From assembly GCA_027487435.1 (NCBI GenBank), contig JAIYDP010000246.1, positions 62,001 to 126,000 on the forward strand: a DNA stretch of 64,000 nucleotides, read 5' to 3'. Numbering within the stretch: position 1 is the first letter of the stretch; every line of letters starts with the position of its first letter. Made by a program: the position numbers and the translations under genes. The notes under the pieces are model-generated. The model was given only the letters and a program-made list of their open reading frames with translations. It did not search any database and was not told where the DNA came from. This DNA comes from Verrucomicrobiaceae bacterium. GTDB lineage: Bacteria > Verrucomicrobiota > Verrucomicrobiia > Verrucomicrobiales > Akkermansiaceae. This document shows positions 17,888 to 26,436 of this stretch, in pieces.

Positions 17888-18277
17888 ATGTTGCAAAACG
17901 GTATTCTCAACCCACAAATGCTCGAGCTTATCGCTCGCATCCGCCACACCAACACCTTGGTTATTGCCGATTGGGCTTTCCCTTTTTGGCCTGATATCGA
18001 AACAGTGGACATCTCTCTCACTCGCGGAATTCCTATGATCCTCGACGTGCTCGATCTCCTGAAACCGAACTTCAAAATCGGTCGCATCTGGCAAGCTGAG
18101 GAGTTTCTTCACACCAATCCTCAACAAATCGTCGATCGTTACGCTCAATCTTTTGGCAACATTCCACTCACGCGCGAACCTCACCTCGATTTCAAAAAGC
18201 GTGTTCCTCAGGCCATCGGCTTGATTCGCACAGGCGACCCTACCGCGTACGGCAACATCATCATTGAATCAGAATAA
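17888..18277 (+). CDS. RbsD/FucU family sugar mutarotase (D-ribose pyranase or L-fucose mutarotase type)
   Basis: The 129-residue protein keeps the family landmarks: an N-terminal LN..LLEL helix, a histidine before the LVIADWAFPFWP strand (equivalent of the GH-D motif), PHLDFKKRV, and the C-terminal IRTGDPTAYGNIII signature. These proteins interconvert anomers or ring forms of free ribose or fucose. Neighbouring oxidoreductases favour a fucose/galactose-type substrate over ribose, but I cannot decide. The ATG at 17888 is preferred over a TTG four codons upstream. Its TAA overlaps the next start (TAATG). Confidence 0.8.
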   Translation: MLQNGILNPQMLELIARIRHTNTLVIADWAFPFWPDIETVDISLTRGIPMILDVLDLLKPNFKIGRIWQAEEFLHTNPQQIVDRYAQSFGNIPLTREPHLDFKKRVPQAIGLIRTGDPTAYGNIIIESE

Positions 18278-19086
18278 TGAAGACTGCTGTCACTCTCTGC
18301 CGCGTCGCTGAAGCTGCCGCTGGCCCCTTCGTCTTCCATCAGGATCTTTCCCATGGCTTTGCCAAGGCCGCCGAACATGGATTTGATGCCGTCGAGTTGT
18401 TTCTCCCTTCCGCCGACGAAATCTCCATCGCTGAGGTAAAAAAACTGCAAGCAGAACATGGTCTAAAGATCGCCGCAGTAGGCACAGGTGCCGGCATGGT
18501 CAAATACGGACTCAGCCTCACCGATGCAGATCCACTCATTCGCCAAAAAGCCCTCGATTTCATCCTCGAACTTGTCGATTTTGGAGGACAACTTGGCGCA
18601 CCAGCCATTCTCGGATCGATGCAAGGTCGCAGCTCCACAACCGTTCCTCATCAGCTGGCTATAAGCTATCTTGCAGATGCCTTGCGCACCATCGCTTCGC
18701 ACGCAGCTCGTTTCGATGTACCCTTCATTTACGAACCTCTAAATCGCTACGAAACCAACCTCTTCAACCGCATCGGCGACGCAGTAGCATTTCTAACCGA
18801 GCATAACCTCGAAAATATTACGCTTCTTGCTGACCTCTTCCACATGAACATCGAGGAGGTTTCGTTGGAAAAATCTCTAGCCGATCACATCGCACACATC
18901 GGCCACATCCATTTCGCCGATAGCAACCGCCGTGCCATGGGCTTCGGCCATACCGATTCAGTCAAACTTCTTCGCCTTCTTCAGAACATCGGCTATGAAG
19001 GATATTTATCAGCAGAAATCCTTCCTCTTCCTACGCCTGATGCGGCAGCAGCTCAATTCATCAAGTCCACCCAACCAAACCTCTAG
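18277..19086 (+). CDS. Sugar phosphate isomerase/epimerase family protein (AP_endonuc_2 TIM barrel)
   Basis: A 269-residue TIM-barrel protein with the metal-binding residues of the xylose-isomerase-like superfamily: Glu153 in YEPLNRYETN, Asp186 in LLADLFHMN, His212 in GHIHFAD and Glu247 in YLSAEILP. The EPLNRYE motif is shared with hydroxypyruvate isomerase and ketose 3-epimerase relatives. It probably isomerises or epimerises a sugar or sugar acid of the pathway encoded around it. No signal peptide, so cytoplasmic. It overlaps the mutarotase gene by one base and is seven bases upstream of the reductase gene. Confidence 0.85.
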   Translation: MKTAVTLCRVAEAAAGPFVFHQDLSHGFAKAAEHGFDAVELFLPSADEISIAEVKKLQAEHGLKIAAVGTGAGMVKYGLSLTDADPLIRQKALDFILELVDFGGQLGAPAILGSMQGRSSTTVPHQLAISYLADALRTIASHAARFDVPFIYEPLNRYETNLFNRIGDAVAFLTEHNLENITLLADLFHMNIEEVSLEKSLADHIAHIGHIHFADSNRRAMGFGHTDSVKLLRLLQNIGYEGYLSAEILPLPTPDAAAAQFIKSTQPNL

Positions 19087-19092
19087 TCCCAC

Positions 19093-20037
19093 ATGGAAAC
19101 ACGTCATCTCGGCAATTCGGGCCTACAACTTCCGGTCCTATCCTTCGGTGCTTCTTCTCTCGGCGCGGAATTTCGCTCCGTGGATGTCAATGAAGCGCTT
19201 CAATCCGTCCACACCGCACTTGAGCATGGGATGAATTTCATCGACACCTCACCCTTCTACGGACGCGGTATGTCGGAAGTTCTGTTAGGCATTGCCCTCA
19301 AACAACACAAACGCGAAAACTACCTGCTCGGCACCAAGCTCGGACGTTACTCCTTGGAGCACTTTGATTTTTCCGCCAAACGCGTGGAAGAATCCGTCCA
19401 CGTTTCCCTGCATCGCCTCGGCACGGATCATCTCGATGTCCTGCTCCTCCACGATGTCGAGTTCGTAAAACTCCCGCAAATCTGGGAAGAAACCATCCCC
19501 GCAGTGCTTAAGCTCAAGGAGCGCGGCATCGTCAAAGCCATAGGCTTCTCCTGCTACCCCATGAAAACTTTCGACACCGTGCTCGACCACGTCGAAAATG
19601 AAATCGACTGCGTGCTCTCCTACAACCAATACACCCTACAAAACACCCGCTTTGCCGATCACCTCATGCCGCGCCTCCAGGCCAAAGGCATCGGAGCCAT
19701 CAATGCCGGCCCCTTCTCCGCCCGGCTCCTCACCAACGCCGAACTCCCCGCCTGGCTCAAAGAACCCGAAGAAGTCAAAGCTGCCGCCCGCGCCGCCGCA
19801 AAACTTTGTGCCGATCACGGCATCGATATCGCCCAACTCGCTCTTCAATACTCCTGCGCCAACCCTGCTATCACCTCCACCGTCGCCGGTTCCGCCAATC
19901 CAAAAAACATCGCGAAATGGGCCCAATGGCTTGCAGAGCCCATCGATGAAAACCTCCTCGATGCCGTCCTTCAGATCTTCGCCCCTGTCAAGAACATCGG
20001 CCACCGCGAAGGTCTTCCCGAGAACAACGAACCGTGA
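19093..20037 (+). CDS. Aldo/keto reductase, L-fucose/L-galactose dehydrogenase-like
   Basis: The 314-residue protein has the aldo/keto reductase tetrad in place: Asp and Tyr in FIDTSPFYGRG, Lys in LGTKLGRY, His in LLLHDVEF. The start (METRHLGNSGLQLPVLSFGASSLGAEF) and overall similarity pattern point to the L-galactose / D-threo-aldose 1-dehydrogenase branch, which oxidises free L-fucose, L-galactose or D-arabinose to lactones with NAD(P). Combined with the mutarotase this suggests an oxidative route for a non-phosphorylated sugar. Substrate assignment is an inference. Confidence 0.82.
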   Translation: METRHLGNSGLQLPVLSFGASSLGAEFRSVDVNEALQSVHTALEHGMNFIDTSPFYGRGMSEVLLGIALKQHKRENYLLGTKLGRYSLEHFDFSAKRVEESVHVSLHRLGTDHLDVLLLHDVEFVKLPQIWEETIPAVLKLKERGIVKAIGFSCYPMKTFDTVLDHVENEIDCVLSYNQYTLQNTRFADHLMPRLQAKGIGAINAGPFSARLLTNAELPAWLKEPEEVKAAARAAAKLCADHGIDIAQLALQYSCANPAITSTVAGSANPKNIAKWAQWLAEPIDENLLDAVLQIFAPVKNIGHREGLPENNEP

Positions 20038-20113
20038 AGGCGGATTCCACACCATTTCAAAAAATAACTCTTCTTTCACTGCTCACTGATCATTTCCCAC
20101 TCACCACTTTGCT

Positions 20114-21148
20114 ATGAACGCCATCGAATTCACCGAACCGAAACTCATTACCGTCATCGACCGCCCCGACGAACTGAACCCCGCTCCCGGCGAGGCCGTT
20201 GTGCGCACCCATCGCATGGGCATTTGCGGCACCGATCTATCATGCTACCTCGGAAAATTTCCTTTCTTCGCCTACCCTCGCACCCCCGGCCATGAACTCG
20301 GGCTCGAAGTCGTAGCCGTCGGCGAAGGCGTCACCAACGTCAAGCCCGGCGACAAATGCTCGCTCGAACCTTATTTTAACGATCCCACATCCCCCACCTC
20401 GCAGAAAGGTAACTCGAACTGCTGCCCTAGCGTGCAAGTAATCGGCGTCCACAACAATGGCGGCCTGCGCAAGGGAACCTTCATCGTCCCCGCCCGCAAG
20501 CTCCACCCTGGCAACGACCTCACCTACGATCAACTCGCCCTCGTCGAGACCCTCGCCATCGGCTACCATGCCGTGCAACGCGGCAACCCGAAGCCCGGCG
20601 AAACAGTGCTGGTCATCGGTGCCGGTCCCATCGGCCTCGCCTGCCTCGAATTCCTCAAACTCATGGTAGGAATCAATGTCATCGTCATGGATATGGTCCA
20701 AGGCCGCCTCGATTTCTGCGCCAAAAACCTCGGTATCACCAACGGTATCCTCGCCAAAGCCGACGGCTCCCACCTCGCCAACCTCGAAAAACTCACCCAC
20801 GGAAATCTCGCTGACGTCATCATCGATGCGACCGGCTCGCCGCGCTCCATGTCCACCTGCTTCGAGTTCGCCGCCTTCACAGGGCGCGTCGTTTACGTCG
20901 GCATCACCACCTCCGATCTCACCTTTCCCCACGCCCCCATCTTCCATCGTCGCGAAATCACTCTCCTCGCCTCACGCAACGCACTCCCTTCCGATTTCCC
21001 AGAAATCATCAACCTAATACGCCAAGGAAAAATCAACACCGACCTCTGGATCACCCACCGCATCTCCTTCGACGAAGTCCCAGAAAAATTCGCCCAATTC
21101 ACCGACCCCAACCTCGGCGCCATCAAAGCCATCATCGAAGTACAATAA
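20114..21148 (+). CDS. Zinc-containing alcohol dehydrogenase family protein lacking the structural-zinc cysteines
   Basis: A 344-residue MDR-family dehydrogenase: catalytic zinc ligands Cys38 (GICGTD) and His59-Glu60 (TPGHELG), and a Rossmann motif VIGAGPIGLACLEF for NAD(P). The lobe that normally binds structural zinc through four cysteines is rewritten here (EPYFNDPTSPTSQKGNSNCC), leaving only a Cys pair. It probably oxidises a sugar, polyol or sugar acid hydroxyl. A similar dehydrogenase is known beside the UxaE gene in Thermotoga, which supports a uronate/aldonate role. A 76-base spacer with tgctcactgatca words precedes it. Confidence 0.82.
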   Translation: MNAIEFTEPKLITVIDRPDELNPAPGEAVVRTHRMGICGTDLSCYLGKFPFFAYPRTPGHELGLEVVAVGEGVTNVKPGDKCSLEPYFNDPTSPTSQKGNSNCCPSVQVIGVHNNGGLRKGTFIVPARKLHPGNDLTYDQLALVETLAIGYHAVQRGNPKPGETVLVIGAGPIGLACLEFLKLMVGINVIVMDMVQGRLDFCAKNLGITNGILAKADGSHLANLEKLTHGNLADVIIDATGSPRSMSTCFEFAAFTGRVVYVGITTSDLTFPHAPIFHRREITLLASRNALPSDFPEIINLIRQGKINTDLWITHRISFDEVPEKFAQFTDPNLGAIKAIIEVQ

Positions 21149-21191
21149 TACACTGATCACTGCTCACGATCCACTCAGCACTAAATTCACC

Positions 21192-22445
21192 ATGAAATCC
21201 ATCTCACTCTACACCTTCGGCGTCGGCGACCGCTTCGCCCACCAAGCAGAATCCCAACTGACCGCATTCATCGAGGCCGCCAAGCTCGGTGCCGACATCG
21301 TCCCCGTCTGGAACAAATCCAACCGCGAGCACACCATCATTGGTTCCGAACCCAGCGGCACCCGCGAGGCTGCTGACAGTGCCGTCGCCGCACTCGGATG
21401 GAAAAACGACTACCTCCTCGATGCCGACCATATCAACCTCAACACCGTCGATCGTTTCCTCGAGCCCTGCGATTTCTTTACGCTCGACGTCGCCGACGAC
21501 ATCGGTCAACCCGCCAGCGAAGAGGACGTCACCGCATTCCTCGACCGCCACCCCGAAATCATCGGCACCATCACTATCGAAGGAATCGATGAGCCCTTCG
21601 AAATTTCGCGCGACGAAGCCACCCGTATCGCTCACAAATTCCTGCTCGCCACCCAAAAAGCCGGCGCGATTTATCAATACATCATCATGCACAAGAGCGA
21701 TGACTTCATCACCGAAGTCTCTATGGATGAAACCGATAGCCCGCAAACCCCTGCCGAACTTCTCATCATCCTCGCCGCTCTCAGCGATGCCAAAGTGCCA
21801 GTGCAAACCATCGCACCGAAATTCACCGGACGCTTCAACAAGGGCGTTGATTACGTTGGCGACGTAGCAAAATTTGAAAAAGAATTCAACGACGACCTCG
21901 CCGTCATCGCTCACGCCATCAAGGCCTACGCCTTGCCCGAGACTCTGAAACTCAGCGTCCACTCCGGTTCTGATAAATTCTCCATCTACCCCGCCATCCG
22001 CCGTGCCATCCAGCGCACCGGTGCTGGCCTCCACATCAAAACTGCGGGCACCAATTGGCTCGAAGAACTCATCGGCCTCGCCGAAGCCGGTGGCGAAGCC
22101 CTCGACCTCGCCAAGGAAATCTACGCCAAGGCCCTCGACTACAAAGACGCCCTCTGCCAACCCTACGCCACCGTCATTGACATCAACGACAGCCTGCTCC
22201 CCACCGCCGAGACCGTGCTTTCATGGACTAGCGAGCAATACGTCAACGCCCTGCGCCACATCCCCACCTGCCCCGACTACAATCCGCATTTCCGCCAACT
22301 TCTCCACGTCGGCTTCAAAATCGCCGCCCAACTCGGTACCCGCTACACCGACGCCCTAAAAACGCACCGCGAGATCATTGCCAAAAACGTGACCATCAAC
22401 TTGCTGGACCGACACATCAAACCACTCTTCCTCGCTTCACACTAA
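21192..22445 (+). CDS. uxaE: Tagaturonate epimerase family protein (UxaE-like)
   Basis: The 417-residue protein aligns by eye with Thermotoga UxaE over its C-terminal half: the words VDET/MDETDSP, G.DY.GD.A.FE.E, LSVHSGSDKFSIYPA and H.KTAGTNWLE are shared. UxaE interconverts D-tagaturonate and D-fructuronate, joining galacturonate and glucuronate breakdown. The N-terminal part is diverged and shorter than in Thermotoga, so the substrate here may be another keto-acid. Cytoplasmic, no signal peptide. Next gene starts 14 bases on. Confidence 0.82.
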   Translation: MKSISLYTFGVGDRFAHQAESQLTAFIEAAKLGADIVPVWNKSNREHTIIGSEPSGTREAADSAVAALGWKNDYLLDADHINLNTVDRFLEPCDFFTLDVADDIGQPASEEDVTAFLDRHPEIIGTITIEGIDEPFEISRDEATRIAHKFLLATQKAGAIYQYIIMHKSDDFITEVSMDETDSPQTPAELLIILAALSDAKVPVQTIAPKFTGRFNKGVDYVGDVAKFEKEFNDDLAVIAHAIKAYALPETLKLSVHSGSDKFSIYPAIRRAIQRTGAGLHIKTAGTNWLEELIGLAEAGGEALDLAKEIYAKALDYKDALCQPYATVIDINDSLLPTAETVLSWTSEQYVNALRHIPTCPDYNPHFRQLLHVGFKIAAQLGTRYTDALKTHREIIAKNVTINLLDRHIKPLFLASH

Positions 22446-22459
22446 AGAAGAAACAAACC

Positions 22460-23374
22460 ATGTCTTCACCCACTCTTCTCATCCTCGCCGCAGGCATGGG
22501 TTCTCGCTACGGCGGACTCAAACAAATGGACCCCATGGGCCCTAATGGCGAAACGGTACTCGACTACTCCGTCTTTGACGCCATTCGCGCCGGATTCAAA
22601 CGCGTCGTCTTTATCATCCGCAAAGATTTTGCAGAAGCCTTCGAGTCTGGCATCGGTGCCCGCTTCGCGGACCGCATCGAAGTCGCCTACGCTTACCAAT
22701 CCCTCGACGATCTGCCCGATGGATTTTCCGTGCCAGAAGGCCGCACCAAACCATGGGGCACGAGCCACGCCATCCGCGCCGCGCGAAACCTCGTCCAAGG
22801 CCCCTTCGCTGTCATCAATGCCGATGACTTTTACGGACGCGATTCCTACGTGCAAGCCGCTGCATTCCTCAATCGCCCCGTCACCGATGACTCAAAACAA
22901 CACTACGCCATGGTCGGCTTCCAACTCGAAAAAACCCTATCCGACCATGGAGACGTCAATCGCGGTATTTGCAAGACCGATGAAAACGGCTTCCTTATTT
23001 CCGTTGAAGAAGTCGTCAAAATTCAACGCGAAGCCGACGGCATCGTTTATGGCGACTACCTCTCCGGCGAGCGCAACGAAGTAACCGCAGGCTCCATGGT
23101 TTCGATGAACTTCTGGGCCTTCAGCGCCACTTTCCTTCATCACATCGAAGTCCACTTTCACCAGTTCCTCACCGATCACGGTCAAAAAGAAAAATCCGAA
23201 TGCTACATCCCGACGATCGTCGATGAATGCATCCGCAAAAACACCGCAGATTGCGCCGTTCTCCCCACTTCAAGCTCATGGTTCGGCGTCACCTACCCTG
23301 ATGACAAACCACACGTCGTCGCCAATATCCGCGCACTCATCGACGCCGGCGAATATCCTGCCAACTTGGCATAA
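22460..23374 (+). CDS. Sugar nucleotidyltransferase (NTP_transferase family)
   Basis: A 304-residue protein beginning with the nucleotide-binding loop LAAGMGSRYGGLKQMDPMG, followed by the metal/sugar-binding NADDFYGR segment typical of enzymes that join a sugar 1-phosphate with NTP. The specific sugar is not clear; the family is close to uncharacterised MurNAc/GlcNAc or dTDP-sugar types. It is 20 bases upstream of a NahK-like kinase, and the two together could turn a free sugar into its 1-phosphate and then a nucleotide sugar. Good Shine-Dalgarno-like AAAGAAGAAA before the ATG. Confidence 0.85.
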   Translation: MSSPTLLILAAGMGSRYGGLKQMDPMGPNGETVLDYSVFDAIRAGFKRVVFIIRKDFAEAFESGIGARFADRIEVAYAYQSLDDLPDGFSVPEGRTKPWGTSHAIRAARNLVQGPFAVINADDFYGRDSYVQAAAFLNRPVTDDSKQHYAMVGFQLEKTLSDHGDVNRGICKTDENGFLISVEEVVKIQREADGIVYGDYLSGERNEVTAGSMVSMNFWAFSATFLHHIEVHFHQFLTDHGQKEKSECYIPTIVDECIRKNTADCAVLPTSSSWFGVTYPDDKPHVVANIRALIDAGEYPANLA

Positions 23375-23394
23375 AAACCATACTCCCCGCACGC

Positions 23395-24513
23395 ATGCAC
23401 GACATCCGAGAAATCTCTCGTCTCTTCGACATGCGCGCGGGCTTTCTCCACGCTCATCCCTACGGCTCAGGCCACATCAACGACACCTACTGCGCCTCCT
23501 ACGATGCTGCTGGGCTCCGCCTTCGCTTCATCCACCAGCGCATCAACCACAACGTCTTCCATCGACCCGATCTGTTGATGGAAAACATCGAGCGCGTCAC
23601 GCACCATAGCCTGCATCAACTCAAGGAACAGCAACATCCTGAAGCCTACCGCCGCACCCTCACCTGCGTGCCTTGTCTCGACGGCAAACCCTTCGCTCGC
23701 GATGACGATGGCAATCACTGGCGCACCTACCCCTTCATCGAACGCACCCGCAGCTTGGATGTCGTCGAGACCGCGCAACAAGCCACACAAGCAGCCCGAG
23801 CTTTTGGCGCATTCCAAAACCTCACCGCCACTCTCCCAGGCCCTAGGCTCCATGAAACCATCCCCCATTTCCACCACACGGCGCAACGCCTTGCCGCGCT
23901 CCAACAAGCCGTCCTCGACGACCCACTCCATCGCGCCTCAGCAGTCATGGCAGAAATCGATTTCGCCCTCGAACGTAGTGCCGATTGCCACCGCATCATC
24001 GACCTGATCGCCAAGGGCGAAATCCCCGAACGCATCACCCACAACGACACAAAACTCAACAATGTTTTGCTCGACGATGTCACCGAAGAAGGCGTGTGCG
24101 TCATCGATCTCGATACCACCATGCCCGGTTCATCACTCTACGACTTTGGCGACATGGTGCGTAATTCTGTCGCCTTGCTTTCAGAAAACGCCACCGACCT
24201 CACTTCCATCGGCGTCCGCATCGACCTCTACCAAGCCCTCGTCAACGGATACCTCAGCACCGCCCATTTCCTTAACCCGCAAGAAAAAAACCACCTCGCC
24301 TTCTCCGGGAAACTTCTTACCCTCGAATGCGGCATCCGATTCCTTACCGACTACCTACTCGGTGACTGCTACTTCAAAATCAAGACTCCCACCCAAAATA
24401 TCGACCGCTGCCGGAACCAATTCGCTCTAGTCCGCGCCCTAGAATCCCGAATGCCGGAACTCGAAGACCTCACCGCCTGCATGGCGCAAAAATACGATCC
24501 TGACTTTCCTTAG
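23395..24513 (+). CDS. NahK-like anomeric sugar kinase (APH phosphotransferase fold)
   Basis: A 372-residue aminoglycoside-phosphotransferase-fold protein. Catalytic loop ITHNDTKLNNVLLD and metal-binding VIDLDTTMPGSSLYDFGDMVR match N-acetylhexosamine 1-kinase (NahK), as does the N-terminal YGSGHINDTY nucleotide loop. NahK phosphorylates GlcNAc/GalNAc at C1 in salvage of lacto-N-biose type sugars. Last gene of the block, paired with the nucleotidyltransferase. The start ATG at 23395 is in context; no signal peptide. Confidence 0.82.
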   Translation: MHDIREISRLFDMRAGFLHAHPYGSGHINDTYCASYDAAGLRLRFIHQRINHNVFHRPDLLMENIERVTHHSLHQLKEQQHPEAYRRTLTCVPCLDGKPFARDDDGNHWRTYPFIERTRSLDVVETAQQATQAARAFGAFQNLTATLPGPRLHETIPHFHHTAQRLAALQQAVLDDPLHRASAVMAEIDFALERSADCHRIIDLIAKGEIPERITHNDTKLNNVLLDDVTEEGVCVIDLDTTMPGSSLYDFGDMVRNSVALLSENATDLTSIGVRIDLYQALVNGYLSTAHFLNPQEKNHLAFSGKLLTLECGIRFLTDYLLGDCYFKIKTPTQNIDRCRNQFALVRALESRMPELEDLTACMAQKYDPDFP

Positions 24514-24617
24514 ACTCTTCGATCATGCAAGGAGTCACAAGCTTTTGGCTTTCCGATCTTAGAAAGATCTGAGACCGGGCAAAAATGGATCGGATTATCT
24601 TTCGACAAAGCTCTGTT
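24514..24617. other. Convergent intergenic region with a small hairpin
   Basis: Between the kinase and the minus-strand CorC gene. A GATCTT-AGA-AAGATC hairpin lies at 24555-24569. It has a 6-bp stem and no T-run, so a terminator role is only possible. Confidence 0.35.
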
Positions 24618-26051
24618 TCAACTCGATCGCGCAGAGTCAGCGACTTCTGCTGTATCGCCTGGAGCTTGGGTCTTGGTGAAATGGATTTGCCCCACCATTC
24701 GCTCGCCAACACTGGTAACGCGAGCGTGGTAACCTAGTATTTCCAAGGTTTCGCCACACTCGGGGAAACGGCCCAGCACCTGAGTAATGTAGCCGCCGAC
24801 AGTCGTGACTTCGCCGCTTTCGATGTAGAGGTCTTCTTCGTAGTGTGCCAGATCGAGCAGAGTCGTGGTGCCTTCTACGACGAACTCGTGCGCATTGATA
24901 CGGACAAATTCGGGTTTTTCGTTATCGAACTCATCTTGGATATCGCCGACAAGTTCTTCGATCACATTGTCGAGGAAGACAATTCCGCCAATATGGCCAA
25001 ACTCGTCGGCTACAAGGGCAAAATGGGCTTTTTCTTTGAGGAAAAACTTCAACAGCACGTCGAGAGGCATGGTCTCTGGCACGACTTTGATGTCGCGCTT
25101 GATGCGCATGAGATCTGGTGCCGGATCTTTGATCAATTTGAGAATGTCTTTGATATGGATCAAACCGATGGTGTTTTCCAAGTGACCACGCACCAAGGGG
25201 AAGCGAGTGTGCTTGGATTGCATGGCAATTTCTAAGTTTTTCTCGAAGGATTCTTCGGCATCGAGAAAGGTCACATCGCCGCGATGGGTCATGACGTCGC
25301 GCACCCAGACTTCGTTAAGCTCTAGGGCGTTTTCCATGATTTCGCGTTCTGTCTCGGTGACTTTCTGATTGCGTTCGCTTTCGGCTACCAAATAGGCCAG
25401 TTCTTCTGCGGTATGAGCTTGAGCATGCTCGGACACAGGCTGGATACGGAAAATGTAAATGAGGATCCAATTTGCTGTGGAATTCATCAGCCGTATCGGC
25501 AGCGAGCAAATTCCAGCAAAGGTAATGAGCAATCGGGATAAGTTGAGAGAAGTTTCGAGAGATCGACGAATGGCGATGGATTTCGGCACGAGCTCACCAA
25601 CCACTACGTGAAGTGCGGTGAAGGACAGCATGGCAATCGAAAATGAAATCGCCGAAATCCAATTGGCATTTGTCCATGGGATCGTGGCGTCCTTTAGAGC
25701 AGGGAAAACCTGACCGAGGAAAGGCCTTGCAACGCTATCAACAAGTGGTTCACCGAGGAAGCCGAGGATCAGCGAGAAGATGGTGATGCCGAATTGACAT
25801 GCCGAGAGAAAGGAATCGAGGTGAGCAACGACGTATTTTGCCGATTCGGCACTGCGGGGTCGCAATTTTGCGGCTTCTTCGAGTTGGCTCGGGCGAACGC
25901 GGGCAACGGCAAACTCGGCGGCGACGAAAAAGGCGTTTCCTAACAAAGCAAGAACGATGCCGAGAATGAACAGTATAATTTCCCAGCCACCAGGGTATTG
26001 CCAAGGATTCACTGATGATGTCGAAGCGAGTAGATTCATCATGATCGTCAT
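24618..26051 (-). CDS. CNNM/CorC family membrane protein with CBS pair (HlyC/CorC)
   Basis: A 477-residue protein: N-terminal CNNM (DUF21) membrane domain with about four helices (residues 20-215, including the FVAAEFAVARVR motif), a CBS-domain pair (about 250-365, VMTHRGDVTFLDAEES..., HFALVADEFGHIGGIV) and a C-terminal CorC_HlyC domain (about 370-455, EGTTTLLDL, TVGGYITQVLGRFPE). The family is linked to divalent cation (Mg/Co) transport; haemolysin is a historical label. Its ATG overlaps the stop of the FmdB-like gene (ATGA), so both are cotranscribed. Confidence 0.92.
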   Translation of the reverse strand: MTIMMNLLASTSSVNPWQYPGGWEIILFILGIVLALLGNAFFVAAEFAVARVRPSQLEEAAKLRPRSAESAKYVVAHLDSFLSACQFGITIFSLILGFLGEPLVDSVARPFLGQVFPALKDATIPWTNANWISAISFSIAMLSFTALHVVVGELVPKSIAIRRSLETSLNLSRLLITFAGICSLPIRLMNSTANWILIYIFRIQPVSEHAQAHTAEELAYLVAESERNQKVTETEREIMENALELNEVWVRDVMTHRGDVTFLDAEESFEKNLEIAMQSKHTRFPLVRGHLENTIGLIHIKDILKLIKDPAPDLMRIKRDIKVVPETMPLDVLLKFFLKEKAHFALVADEFGHIGGIVFLDNVIEELVGDIQDEFDNEKPEFVRINAHEFVVEGTTTLLDLAHYEEDLYIESGEVTTVGGYITQVLGRFPECGETLEILGYHARVTSVGERMVGQIHFTKTQAPGDTAEVADSARSS

Positions 26052-26311
26052 CAGAGTTTTTCGTAAACGCCTGTGTCACGACGTTCCATCACAGTGAATC
26101 CCGCTTTCTTCGCATCAACGACAGAGAGCGGCTTGGTGATGGTGGGAGTATTGATCCGAGAAATCAATTTTTTCACCGGATTTTTGCAAAGAGGACAAAC
26201 CAAAAGAGGTGGTCGGTCAATGGGGCGGCGAAGGTCAAATCCTTTCGAACATACCCGGCATGATTTTCCAGCTTCGTTGGGGGACTCGGAGATGTATTCG
26301 TAAATTGGCAT
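26051..26311 (-). CDS. FmdB-type zinc ribbon regulatory protein
   Basis: The ATG at 26311 gives 86 residues starting MPIYEY, the classic FmdB N-terminus, with two CxxC pairs: Cys18/Cys21 and Cys39/Cys42, forming a zinc ribbon. Family members are small putative regulators. A frame extending 28 codons upstream lacks family support. The start codon lies just after a stem-loop (see 26317-26352). ATGA-coupled to the downstream CorC gene. Confidence 0.85.
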   Translation of the reverse strand: MPIYEYISESPNEAGKSCRVCSKGFDLRRPIDRPPLLVCPLCKNPVKKLISRINTPTITKPLSVVDAKKAGFTVMERRDTGVYEKL

Positions 26312-26316
26312 AAAAG

Positions 26317-26352
26317 AACGCGGGGTTGGGGAAATTTCCCATACTCCGCGTT
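26317..26352 (-). terminator. Stem-loop with inner palindrome just upstream of the FmdB gene
   Basis: Outer arms aacgcgg / ccgcgtt (7 bp, perfect) enclose a perfect 12-bp palindrome gggaaatttccc at 26329-26340. On the minus strand the stem is followed by CTTTTATG, where ATG is the FmdB start. It may be a weak terminator after rpsN or a hairpin controlling translation of the next gene. Confidence 0.5.
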
Positions 26353-26376
26353 GAAGGTAGCAGGTTATGTGCCGTG

Positions 26377-26395
26377 TTGGCAAGTACTTTGCCAA
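26377..26395 (-). other. Small hairpin between rpsN and the FmdB gene
   Basis: Perfect 7-bp arms ttggcaa / ttgccaa around a gtact loop, 41 bases past the rpsN stop. It has no T-run. With the larger stem-loop at 26317-26352 it makes the rpsN-fmdB spacer unusually structured. Confidence 0.45.
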
Positions 26396-26436
26396 ACAAT
26401 CATGGTAGCACGGCAGAAACCTGCACCAAGCAAGTC

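Noticed and set aside
21204-22160. 318-codon frame opposite uxaE
   Set aside because: It is a shadow frame caused by C-ending codons of the real gene; the product is a run of Gly/Val/Asp/Glu without motifs.
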